From JAGXLC01 sp964585385 (GTDB taxonomy: Bacteria > Bacteroidota > Bacteroidia > Bacteroidales > UBA12077), in contig CAZPDP010000009.1 of NCBI GenBank assembly GCA_964585385.1, forward strand, positions 29,603-93,602: DNA of 64,000 bases, written 5' to 3'. Position 1 is the first letter of the stretch; the number at the start of each line of letters is the position of its first letter. The notes beneath the pieces are model-generated. The model made no database searches. It saw only the letters and a list, made by a program, of their open reading frames with translations, and had not been told where the DNA came from. A program made the position numbers and the translations under genes. Shown one piece after another: positions 56,460-64,000 of this stretch.

Positions 56460-56822
56460 ATGGAAAAGAAAAAATTCGGGGATGAAGGTGAAAATGTTGC
56501 GCTAAGACATCTCCAGGAAAAAGGTTACAAACTGCTTGACCGTAACTGGTATTATAAAAAGAAAGAGATTGACATCATCATGGAAGACAAGGATAAGCTT
56601 GTCATTGTGGAAGTGAAAACCCGTAACACAGAATACTTTGAGTCGCCCAATGAGATGGTGAAAAGGAGAAAGCAGAGATACCTGATTGAAGCGGCAGATG
56701 CTTATGTAATGAAAAAAGATATTGATAAAGAGACCCGTTTTGATGTGGTAATTGTTATTATGAAGGATGGGAAAGCAGAGATTAATCACATTCAGGATGC
56801 TTTTCAACCCAGCCTTTTATAA
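56460..56822 (+). CDS. YraN family (UPF0102) endonuclease-like protein
   Basis: A 120-residue protein with the nuclease-fold core GDEGENVALRHL, KEIDIIMED and VIVEVKTR, which align with the Holliday-junction-resolvase-like (PD-(D/E)XK) active site. The family is widespread and uncharacterised; a role in DNA repair or processing is assumed from the fold. Confidence 0.9.
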   Translation: MEKKKFGDEGENVALRHLQEKGYKLLDRNWYYKKKEIDIIMEDKDKLVIVEVKTRNTEYFESPNEMVKRRKQRYLIEAADAYVMKKDIDKETRFDVVIVIMKDGKAEINHIQDAFQPSLL

Positions 56823-56889
56823 ATAGTGAAAAATTGAGATAATTAATCCCTATTGATTTTAAATAGTCCAATCTAAATCCAAAATAAAA

Positions 56890-57507
56890 ATGAATAAACT
56901 GGTAAAATATTTTCTGCAGGGTCTGCTTTACATTGCTCCTTTGGGCCTTACCCTGGTTATCCTGTACAATCTTCTCAAATTCATTGATGGATTGCTACAA
57001 CCCTATTTTAAAGACCTTTTCAACCTGACAATTCCGGGAGCCGGTCTTATTGCTATGTTAATTATCGTCACCCTGCTTGGTTACCTGGGACAAACCATTA
57101 TTGCACGTCCCATTAAAGCCACGCTGGGTAAAATGATTGAAAAAACACCTTTGCTTAAACTGATTTATTCCTCAATAAAAGATTTATTTTCGGGGTTTGT
57201 TGGAGAAAAGAGGAAATTCAATCAACCGGTGCTTGTAAGGGTTAATGCTGTTTCGAACCTGGAAAAACTGGGATTCCTTACACAGAACGATGTCTCAAAC
57301 ATTGGTGTTGAAGGGGAAAAGGCTGCTGTCTATTTTCCGCACTCTTACAATTTCTCGGGAGAGCTTTTTATTGTTCCCACTGAGCATATCAAAAAAATTG
57401 AAGGTTCCCCTTCCGAGATAATGAAATTTATTGTATCAGGAGGAGTAACAACGTATCATTATAAACCGAAAACACATGAAAAAAACGATCAGTCTATTAC
57501 TAATTAG
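56890..57507 (+). CDS. DUF502 family membrane protein
   Basis: A 205-residue protein with two N-terminal helices (about 7-30 and 50-75) and the family motif QGLLYIAPLGLTLVILYN, then TPLLKLIYSSIKDL and a C-terminal soluble domain. DUF502 proteins occur across bacteria and plants (LIKE COV) and have no assigned biochemistry. The downstream C1 peptidase starts inside its last 32 bases, so the two are translationally coupled. Confidence 0.85.
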   Translation: MNKLVKYFLQGLLYIAPLGLTLVILYNLLKFIDGLLQPYFKDLFNLTIPGAGLIAMLIIVTLLGYLGQTIIARPIKATLGKMIEKTPLLKLIYSSIKDLFSGFVGEKRKFNQPVLVRVNAVSNLEKLGFLTQNDVSNIGVEGEKAAVYFPHSYNFSGELFIVPTEHIKKIEGSPSEIMKFIVSGGVTTYHYKPKTHEKNDQSITN

Positions 57508-58621
57508 CTTCCTGCTATTGTATTTAGTGCCTACTGAAGTACAGGCACAAAAAGAAGAAAAGAAAAACGGTTACCAGTTCACCGATAAAGTAAGACTGGA
57601 AACCACATCAGTAAAGGACCAGGGTAAATCTGGCACATGCTGGTGTTTTGCAACTGTTTCTTTCCTGGAAACCGAACTGATACGTATGGGCAAACCGGAA
57701 TATGATTTATCTGAAATGTTTCTGGTTCACCATACTTATGAAAAAAAGGCCCGGAAGTATATTCGTTACCACGGCAACAATAACTTCGGCCAGGGAGGAC
57801 AGGCCCATGACGCCATGATTGAACTGAGCCAGCATGGTATGGTCCCGGAAGAAGCATATTCAGGAATTATTTATGGAGACGACAACACCCACAGGCATTA
57901 CGAAATGGCCTCTGTATTGAAAAGCATGGTCGAAACCCTGGTCAAAAACCGCCGCAATAAGCTCAGCCCTGTCTGGGATGAGGCATACGGTTCTATCCTT
58001 GATGCCTACATGGGCGTTCCTCCAAAGGAATTTGAATACAGGGGAGAAACTTATACACCCAAAACTTTTTCTGAAAACCTGGGAATACATCCGGATGATT
58101 ACGTAGAACTGACTTCTTTCAGTCATCATCCTTTTTACCAATCGGTTATCCTGGAGATTCCTGATAACTGGTCCCATGATCCCTACTACAATCTGCCGCT
58201 GGACGAAATGATGGAAGTGATTGATAACTCACTGGAAGAAGGCTACTCCGTAGTTTGGGACGGAGACGTCAGCAGTGAGGGATTTTCCCACAAAAACGGA
58301 ATTGCTGTTGTACCGGAAAACGAAGATGGTAATTTCAAGATGCATCCGGTGAAAGAAAAGTTCATTGACCAGCAATACAGGCAGAAAATGTTCAACAATT
58401 TCACCATGACTGATGACCACCTGATGCATTTGACAGGAATTGGTGAAGACCAGAACGGACAGAAATATTACCTGACCAAAAACTCATGGGATTCAGACAG
58501 CAACGAGTATGGAGGGTATCTTTATATGTCAAACCCTTACGTAAGGCTCAACACGATTGCCATTATGGTTCATAAAGATGCCATACCAGATGAAATCGCT
58601 GAAAAGTTAAACATCGATTAA
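57476..58621 (+). CDS. Secreted C1 family cysteine peptidase (bleomycin hydrolase/PepC-like)
   Basis: A 381-residue papain-fold enzyme. A signal peptide spans about 1-24 (ending EVQAQ). The oxyanion Gln49 and nucleophile Cys55 are in DQGKSGTCWCF; His315 in DDHLMHLTGI and Asn336 in TKNSWD complete the active site. The overall shape matches the C1B aminopeptidase C group, which is normally cytoplasmic; here the leader suggests periplasmic action. It overlaps the DUF502 gene and ends at an intrinsic terminator. Confidence 0.88.
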   Translation: MKKTISLLLISFLLLYLVPTEVQAQKEEKKNGYQFTDKVRLETTSVKDQGKSGTCWCFATVSFLETELIRMGKPEYDLSEMFLVHHTYEKKARKYIRYHGNNNFGQGGQAHDAMIELSQHGMVPEEAYSGIIYGDDNTHRHYEMASVLKSMVETLVKNRRNKLSPVWDEAYGSILDAYMGVPPKEFEYRGETYTPKTFSENLGIHPDDYVELTSFSHHPFYQSVILEIPDNWSHDPYYNLPLDEMMEVIDNSLEEGYSVVWDGDVSSEGFSHKNGIAVVPENEDGNFKMHPVKEKFIDQQYRQKMFNNFTMTDDHLMHLTGIGEDQNGQKYYLTKNSWDSDSNEYGGYLYMSNPYVRLNTIAIMVHKDAIPDEIAEKLNID

Positions 58622-58644
58622 TCAGAACCATCAGAAAGGTACAG

Positions 58645-58673
58645 GCCGGTGTAGGAATGCACCGGCTTTTTTT
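58645..58673 (+). terminator. Intrinsic terminator after the C1 peptidase gene
   Basis: GCCGGTG and CACCGGC form a 7-base-pair stem with an 8-base loop, followed by seven T. The following 200 bases hold a degenerate ACACGGATGAAACAGG...ATATTCACTGAT repeat typical of Bacteroidota spacers and no gene. Confidence 0.85.
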
Positions 58674-58876
58674 ATCATGAATTATCGAATGAACAGAACA
58701 CGGATGAAACAGGTAATACAGATATTCACTGATATTTTATATGTAGGTGGTTTTATCTTTGTTCTGTAAAATGAACTGCAAGTTCCCGGTATCCAAACTC
58801 CATTATCTAATTAAAAACCGGTCAACCTATGTCAGGGACGGATATGACACTAATATCAACAATCTGCAACCAACCA

Positions 58877-59908
58877 TCAAATAACCATCAGATTACAGCC
58901 CCGGATGTCACTGTAATCAAACCTGCCCTGCACTTCAAAAGAACCATCAGGATGCTGGCGGCCTATATCCCTGGTTTCAATAAACGCGCAGGAATAAATG
59001 TTTGCGAGATCGATAATATTGATTCCGCCACTTTTAGGCAATAAGAATTCTGGCTCTTTTGCATTCAGCTCAAACGGGTCATAGGCATCCCGTATAAAAA
59101 CCTTCATCCACGGGGGAGTTTGAAATTTTCCCTCACCTTTAGAGTAAGCCTGTGAAAGCAATTCTGCCATGCCATATTCAGAATGAATCTGCTTTACACT
59201 TAATCCCTTTTTAAGTCTGTTATGCAGCTCATCACGGGTGATTTCCCTTCTTCGTCCCTTCATGCCACCGGTTTCCATAACAATAGTATTTTCCAGTTGC
59301 ACAGGATATTGTTCAGCCATATCCAACAAAGCAAAACTAACCCCCAGAAGCAAAACCTTCACTCCTTCCCTGTCTAGTTTTATAAGTTTGTCTTTCAATT
59401 CCTCCAGATTATCAAGGTAAAATCCGCTTTCCGGGTGCCCTGAACCATCGATTAACCCCCTGACCATATGTATCAGCGAGGAATGTTTATTTTCCCAGTA
59501 ACCCGGAAGAAGAGCCATTATGCAATAATCCTCCGGATCACCATAAAAAATCCGAAAGGTGTATTCGTAGCTCTTCTTGTATAATTCCGGTTTCTTAATA
59601 TAGTGGCTACTGCGCTCCATCCCTGCTGTTCCGCTGCTATTAAAAGCCCATTCATACTCCTTTCCTCCAGTCAGGATAGTTTGCGTCTTGAAAAAGTCAA
59701 TAGGAAGAAAAGGTATACAGGAGATATCCTTACAATTATGTGGATTTACTTTTAAGTGGTCACAATACCTTTTATAAACAGGATTCTGGTAGTATTGGAA
59801 AGAAAAAATCTGCAGCGCTAACCTGTTAAAATCATTAGCATTATGTATTCCGAAAATATTCTGCTCAAGCTTCCCAGGTTCGGCATAATGCTGGTTATTG
59901 AAAATCAT
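58877..59908 (-). CDS. LuxE-like acyl-protein synthetase / acyltransferase
   Basis: A 343-residue adenylate-forming protein of the LuxE/PaaK type. Visible features are IPFLPIDFFKTQTIL, the P-loop-like FNSSGTAGMERSSHY, VMETGGMKGRRREITRDE and HSEYGMAELLSQAY, then ETRDIGRQHPDGSFEVQGRFDYSDIRGCNL. LuxE activates fatty acids and holds them as a protein thioester for the LuxC reductase. No luxC is nearby; the start overlaps the stop of an unknown gene by 4 bases, indicating a coupled pair. Confidence 0.82.
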   Translation of the reverse strand: MIFNNQHYAEPGKLEQNIFGIHNANDFNRLALQIFSFQYYQNPVYKRYCDHLKVNPHNCKDISCIPFLPIDFFKTQTILTGGKEYEWAFNSSGTAGMERSSHYIKKPELYKKSYEYTFRIFYGDPEDYCIMALLPGYWENKHSSLIHMVRGLIDGSGHPESGFYLDNLEELKDKLIKLDREGVKVLLLGVSFALLDMAEQYPVQLENTIVMETGGMKGRRREITRDELHNRLKKGLSVKQIHSEYGMAELLSQAYSKGEGKFQTPPWMKVFIRDAYDPFELNAKEPEFLLPKSGGINIIDLANIYSCAFIETRDIGRQHPDGSFEVQGRFDYSDIRGCNLMVI

Positions 59909-60609
59909 ACAAACAAATGCTTAATATAGCCTTTGCCAATCTCAAGCAGTTTTTCATTGTCAAGTTGTGGACTGTAAATCCGTATGACATTTTGATTCAG
60001 ACCATGTTTATTTATTTCTCCGATGGCCCCGTCAAAATCTGTATACTTACAATTGGACCTTACATTTTGAGAAATCTCTTCAAACTCTTCCCATTTAAAC
60101 CTTCTGGGGACTTCCACATATCCTTTTTCAACTTCATCAAGGTCTATAAAAAACCCTTGTTCAATTTCTTCAAGGTAAAAAAACTTTCTTGTATGAATGA
60201 CGGCTGTTTCATTTATATTCTTATCGAATGAGATAATTCTTATGCCATGCTCCTGAAAAACATTCAGAATATTTGCAAGCATCCGGGTGGGAATATTCTT
60301 AAGCCTGATGACATTAAATTGATCTTTACCAATGGTAATATTTCCAACTGCTGAATTAAGGTCTTCACGCATATCCCGCTCAGCATTTCTTGCAGAAAGC
60401 AGTATATCCTGATCAAGATGCTTTTGTAAGATTCCAATGTAGAAGTATTTGGGGAGTTTAACCTTCTTTTTAAGCTTATAATCAACCTGGGGAAAGGGGT
60501 CTGCAGACTCAAGAATAATGTAATCCTGGTCAGACTTTATTTTAATTGATCTTACAAGTTCTTTCTTTGTTATTGAACCGGAAGCACTTAATACATTGTT
60601 CTTACTCAT
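59905..60609 (-). CDS. Hypothetical protein coupled to the LuxE-like gene
   Basis: A 234-residue protein with no signal peptide or membrane helix and no motif I recognise. It has mixed alpha/beta composition with a central RLKNIPTRMLANILNVFQEHGIRIISFD and a C-terminal QNVIRIYSPQLDNEKLLEIGKGYIKHL. The ATGA overlap with the LuxE-like gene suggests a common function such as acyl-group handling or delivery. Confidence 0.65.
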   Translation of the reverse strand: MSKNNVLSASGSITKKELVRSIKIKSDQDYIILESADPFPQVDYKLKKKVKLPKYFYIGILQKHLDQDILLSARNAERDMREDLNSAVGNITIGKDQFNVIRLKNIPTRMLANILNVFQEHGIRIISFDKNINETAVIHTRKFFYLEEIEQGFFIDLDEVEKGYVEVPRRFKWEEFEEISQNVRSNCKYTDFDGAIGEINKHGLNQNVIRIYSPQLDNEKLLEIGKGYIKHLFV

Positions 60610-60705
60610 ATATAAGCAGATTTAATAGATAAACTGTTGTAAGTTATCCTTTATTGCTTAAAAATAAAAATTTTCTTAGTAATTCCGGTCATTGAGAAAA
60701 TAATA

Positions 60706-60806
60706 TGTCCCAAAAGCACATCTAAGCTATTCTCAGGCTAAATCATATAATCGGAAAGAATTGGTATGAAATGAAAGCTTATGAGGCAAAATGTGCTTTT
60801 GGGACA
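60706..60806. mobile_element. MITE-like element with perfect 16-bp terminal inverted repeats
   Basis: TGTCCCAAAAGCACAT at 60706-60721 is exactly inverted at 60791-60806. The 101-base element has no gene. Its ends share the TGTC(T/C)CAAAAG core with the element at 10544-10695. It lies just past the stop of the copper operon's last gene and might also serve as its transcript end. Confidence 0.55.
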
Positions 60807-60818
60807 AATCTTCAAAAT

Positions 60819-61238
60819 TTACTTATTATCCCTGTATGCGCAACAATTTGGCAACGAGGCATAGGCTTTTTTAGTAGCTTCCTTCTCGGAAGTATCATGC
60901 CCGGCTTCTGCCACCGCACTATGAACAGCCATCATATCAACCTCCTTATCTTTGGAATAATAAACAGTGAGCTTGTCTGTTGACTTATCCCATTTCGCTT
61001 TCTTCACTCCTTCAACAGAGCCGGCTGCTTTTTCAATACGTTCTTCACACATGCCACAATTGCCCTGCACTACGAAAGCTGTCTTTTCATAGTCACCTTT
61101 AGAGCATTCGGATGAAGCCACTTCTTTTTTGCTGTCGCATTCCTTCTTGGCTTCCTTATCACACTGTGCATTTGAATTTGAGGGGACGGCCAGGAAAAAA
61201 CCTGCCATCAACCCTAAACTTAGAGCTAACTTTTTCAT
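60819..61238 (-). CDS. Secreted heavy-metal-associated (HMA) protein
   Basis: A 139-residue protein with a signal peptide (about 1-24, ending SNAQ). Cysteines in the linker (26, 34, 45) precede an HMA fold at about 52-115 with the metal-binding GNCGMCEER (Cys61, Cys64), and a CC pair lies near the C-terminus. It probably binds Cu(I) in the periplasm and works with the CopA encoded immediately upstream (81 bases). Confidence 0.85.
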   Translation of the reverse strand: MKKLALSLGLMAGFFLAVPSNSNAQCDKEAKKECDSKKEVASSECSKGDYEKTAFVVQGNCGMCEERIEKAAGSVEGVKKAKWDKSTDKLTVYYSKDKEVDMMAVHSAVAEAGHDTSEKEATKKAYASLPNCCAYRDNK

Positions 61239-61319
61239 AATTATCTGATTTTTGGTTAATATATATATTTGTTTCTGTCGTCTGAGAAAAATTTATCTTA
61301 CAAAATATTTTAGTTTTTA

Positions 61320-63527
61320 TTAAATCTTTTTTGATTTTAGCCTCAAGCTGTTCATCACTACTGATACGGAGCTAAATGACATGGCGCCACCTGCAATCAT
61401 CGGATTCAGGAGAAATCCGTTAACAGGATACAGCACACCGGCTGCAATAGGTATGGCAATAATATTATAAATGAAAGCCCAGAAAAGATTTTGCTTGATA
61501 GTCTTTAGTGTGGCTTTTGAGAGCTCAATAGAGGATTTGATTTTTCCCAGATCACCTTTTACGAGCGTTATCTCTGCGCTTTCAATAGCCACATCGGTTC
61601 CTTTGCCCATTGCAATGCCTATATCCGCTTGTGCAAGAGCCGGAGAATCGTTGATTCCGTCGCCAACCATAGCCACTTTATGCCCCTGGCTTTGCAACTT
61701 TTTCACATATTCCAGCTTATCCTGGGGCAATACCTCACCCTGATAACTTTCAATACCGGCTTTTTGAGCAATCTGGCCTGCCACAGCTTTGTTATCACCG
61801 GTAAGCATGTGAACCCGGATACCTGAATTTCTTAATTCATTAATAGCTTCTACAGATGTAGGTTTCAGCTCATCTTCAATATCAAACAGCAAAGCTACTT
61901 TTTTATCCTTTGCAACATAAACCTGGCTTGCAATACTTTGTTTCTCCTGCGAAGCCCCAGGGGCTATTTCTTCAGGTATTTCGATATCATGCTGTTCCAT
62001 CAGGGAACGGTTTCCTATTAACAACTCACTATTACTAAATTTAGCTTCCACTCCTAATCCGGTAAGCGATTGAAACTCATCTATACTATATCCATTGCTG
62101 GCCCGGGTTGACAGATATTCTGAAATGGCCTCGGCCAATGGATGTTCTGACCGGGATTCAATAGTGTAAACCAGGTTTAAGATTTCTTTGTCCTTCCCGG
62201 ATCCTACCCATCTCATATTCTTAACTACCGGTTTGCCTGTTGTAATTGTTCCAGTCTTATCCACAACGATCGAATCTATATCATTAACTTTTTCAAGGAT
62301 GCTTGCATCTTTTATCAGGATACCATTTTCAGCACCTTTCCCAATTCCTGTCATGATGGCCGTAGGTGTTGCCAGTCCAAGTGCACATGGACAAGCAACT
62401 ATAAGAACAGTTACCAGAGTTACAAAGGCATACGTTAATTGGGGTGAAGGACCGGCAACAAACCAGGTAACAGCACTCACCAGTGCAATAATAATGACAA
62501 CAGGAACAAAAATACCGGCTATTTTATCGGCCAGTTTCTGCACAGGCGCTTTGCTCCCCTGTGCCTGCCTGACCATCTCAATAATCTGTGCCAGCATCGT
62601 TTCAGAACCTATTTTTTCTGCCCTAATTTTGAAACTGCCGGTTTTATTGATTGTAGCTCCAATAACTTTGTCTCCGGTTGATTTTTCGGCCGGCACAGAT
62701 TCGCCGGTTATCATGCTTTCATCTATAGCCGAATAACCTTCTATAATTTCCCCATCCACCGGAACCTTTTCGCCGGGCCTGACCTGAATTACATCTCCTT
62801 CCTGAACCTGGTCTACAGGAACTTCAATTTCTTCGCTATTCCGCATAACTTTTGCTGTCTTAACCTGCATTCCCATCAGTTTTTTGATGGAATCAGAGGT
62901 GCGGCTTTTAGCCCTGGCTTCAAAATATCTACCAAGAAGTATTAAAGAAATAATTACAGCCGCCGCTTCATAATATACATGAGGGGTAATTCCTTTTGAC
63001 TGCAAATACTCCGGGAAGAGAGTGTTAAACAAGCTGAATAAAAAGGCAGCTCCTGTACCTAAAGCAACAAGGGTGTCCATATTAGCAGAGAAATTCTTTG
63101 CCTGCTTCCAGGCTATTTCAAAGAATTCCCGGCCAAACCACGTTATTACCGGAATAGTAAGAGCTAAAAGAATCCAGTTCCTGTAAGCCAATTCCGGCAA
63201 AAACATCGATATAATGAAAATCGGCAAAGAAAATCCAATAGCCAGCAACGCCTTATTTCTGGCCCTTGTCAACTTCTGTCTTTCCTCTTCTCTTTCTTTA
63301 TCCAGGTCTGTATTTTGGTCAAGTACCAGGTCGTATCCGATTTTCTGCACGGCTTCCTTCATTTGTTTTTCAGAAATTACCTGATCGTCGTATTCCACCA
63401 TTACAGATTCATCGGCAAAATTGACATTGGCTTTTCCGATACCTTCCATTGCGCCAAGCATGGTTTCCACACTACTGGCACATGAAGCACAATGCATGCC
63501 TGATACTTTAAATGTTCTTTTATTCAT
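61320..63527 (-). CDS. copA: Copper-translocating P-type ATPase
   Basis: A 735-residue P1B-type ATPase that exports Cu(I) from the cytoplasm. One N-terminal HMA domain has GMHCASC (Cys13, Cys16). Eight membrane helices include the CPC motif (ACPCALGLATPT). The A-domain is TGESVPAEK, the phosphorylation site DKTGTITTGKP, the N-domain HP motif SEHPLAEA and the hinge MVGDGINDSPALAQADIG. Cu(I) rather than Zn or Cd is indicated by the CPC motif with the C-terminal YN and MxxSS motifs (FIYNIIAIP, MSFSSVSVV). It sits between two HMA genes. Confidence 0.95.
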   Translation of the reverse strand: MNKRTFKVSGMHCASCASSVETMLGAMEGIGKANVNFADESVMVEYDDQVISEKQMKEAVQKIGYDLVLDQNTDLDKEREEERQKLTRARNKALLAIGFSLPIFIISMFLPELAYRNWILLALTIPVITWFGREFFEIAWKQAKNFSANMDTLVALGTGAAFLFSLFNTLFPEYLQSKGITPHVYYEAAAVIISLILLGRYFEARAKSRTSDSIKKLMGMQVKTAKVMRNSEEIEVPVDQVQEGDVIQVRPGEKVPVDGEIIEGYSAIDESMITGESVPAEKSTGDKVIGATINKTGSFKIRAEKIGSETMLAQIIEMVRQAQGSKAPVQKLADKIAGIFVPVVIIIALVSAVTWFVAGPSPQLTYAFVTLVTVLIVACPCALGLATPTAIMTGIGKGAENGILIKDASILEKVNDIDSIVVDKTGTITTGKPVVKNMRWVGSGKDKEILNLVYTIESRSEHPLAEAISEYLSTRASNGYSIDEFQSLTGLGVEAKFSNSELLIGNRSLMEQHDIEIPEEIAPGASQEKQSIASQVYVAKDKKVALLFDIEDELKPTSVEAINELRNSGIRVHMLTGDNKAVAGQIAQKAGIESYQGEVLPQDKLEYVKKLQSQGHKVAMVGDGINDSPALAQADIGIAMGKGTDVAIESAEITLVKGDLGKIKSSIELSKATLKTIKQNLFWAFIYNIIAIPIAAGVLYPVNGFLLNPMIAGGAMSFSSVSVVMNSLRLKSKKI

Positions 63528-63543
63528 TAGCCGAAAACCTCCA

Positions 63544-63756
63544 TTAGTTTTTTAATTCAGCAGAATAACCTGCTTTTCTTATCGCTTCTTTAATTTCATC
63601 CACTGAAGCCGATTCATTTTCTACTTTAACAGTTTTATCGGCATCTTCCAAATCCACATTCCAGGATTTTATCCCTTTTATTTCATCCATATAGGGCTTT
63701 ATTGCATACATGCATCCTGCGCATTTCAAATTTGTCTTGAATTCTAGTGTCTCCAT
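63544..63756 (-). CDS. Small HMA domain protein (copper chaperone-like)
   Basis: 70 residues from the ATG at 63756; a TTG at 63762 would add two. A free-standing HMA fold with the metal site KCAGC (Cys12, Cys15) and the rest of the domain (AIKPYMDEIKGIKSWNVDLEDADKT). It has no signal peptide and so is a probable cytoplasmic Cu chaperone for CopA, whose gene starts 16 bases downstream. A weak promoter-like pair (TTTG and TTTATTTG, 16 bases apart) lies at 63795-63822. Confidence 0.85.
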   Translation of the reverse strand: METLEFKTNLKCAGCMYAIKPYMDEIKGIKSWNVDLEDADKTVKVENESASVDEIKEAIRKAGYSAELKN

Positions 63757-64000
63757 ATTCAAATCATCTTTTTTAACAATTCTGTACTAAGAACCAAATA
63801 AAAGAGGATTGTGTTTTTCAAAATTTTTGGAAAAATTTACATAATTCAGGTAATATTTCTCAATAAAAGGTTTCGCATCAATCTTAATACAATTGCATGA
63901 CTCCCATCTGCTGCTTATCCTAAAAAATATTGCGCATCTAAATTCAATAAAATGGTTTTTTCTCCTTTAAACTAGTTCAGCTATCCTCCCGTATACATAA

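Noticed and set aside
62188..62736. 182-residue ORF antisense to copA
   Set aside because: Its hydrophobic, Ile/Val/Ser-rich composition is only the complement of CopA membrane and A-domain coding sequence.

Overview
The window looks like a scaffold from a member of the Bacteroidota, most likely an anaerobic, marine or sediment-type Bacteroidales/Marinilabiliales relative. The evidence is PorP/SprF beside a giant SprB-repeat adhesin with a gliding-type C-terminal sorting domain, a gingipain-type C25 protease, a GldA-type ATPase, a K+-dependent membrane pyrophosphatase, DUF4296 and Big_5 lipoproteins, and promoters matching the Bacteroidota -33 TTTG / -7 TAnnTTTG consensus. One run of exactly 100 N (29926-30025) marks a scaffold join, so this is probably a draft or metagenome-derived assembly. 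The genus cannot be told from the sequence.

Layout. 1-3642: 5' part of a secreted Kgp-like cysteine protease. 3.9-10.5 kb: thiamine-binding protein, Big_5 lipoprotein, lgt, a TolC plus HlyD-type adaptor pair without a pump, and a coiled-coil membrane protein. 10.5-19.9 kb: MITE-like element, long-chain acyl-CoA ligase, ispD, a DUF2007-UspA fusion with a probable pseudo-metallopeptidase, asnS-rpoN-PAP2, and a TTG-started glycosyltransferase. 20-32.6 kb: radical SAM protein, amidohydrolase, DUF4296 lipoprotein, sprF and the adhesin (at least about 3,007 aa once the gap is resolved). 32.9-38.7 kb: lolC/E-type permease, rbfA, patatin, cysS, vanZ and the AmmeMemoRadiSam radical SAM enzyme. 38.8-42.9 kb: a convergent operon of a membrane spermidine-synthase-like protein, a small histidine-bearing membrane protein and a secreted Memo-AMMECR1 fusion. 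43-58.6 kb: gmhA, yifB, a 920-base repeat-rich spacer, hppA, gldA, a 2-hydroxyacid dehydrogenase, ispG, metG, an S66 peptidase, yraN, DUF502 and a C1 peptidase. 58.9-63.8 kb: a LuxE-like acyl-activating protein with an unknown partner, then a copper operon (HMA protein, CopA, secreted HMA protein).

How the genes work together. Most of the window is housekeeping: three tRNA synthetases, sigma-54, two MEP-pathway enzymes, lipoprotein maturation and ribosome maturation. The accessory content concerns the cell surface and periplasm: type IX secretion substrates (protease, adhesin) with a dedicated SprF, and copper export. The most interesting locus is 37570-42909. It is an AmmeMemoRadiSam system whose radical SAM enzyme carries a Tat-like leader and whose Memo-AMMECR1 fusion carries a Sec signal peptide, next to two membrane proteins. 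This suggests a periplasmic version of a conserved but functionally unassigned system. The second notable result is that both sides of the N gap end in the same 55 bases, and overlapping them restores one uninterrupted adhesin reading frame.
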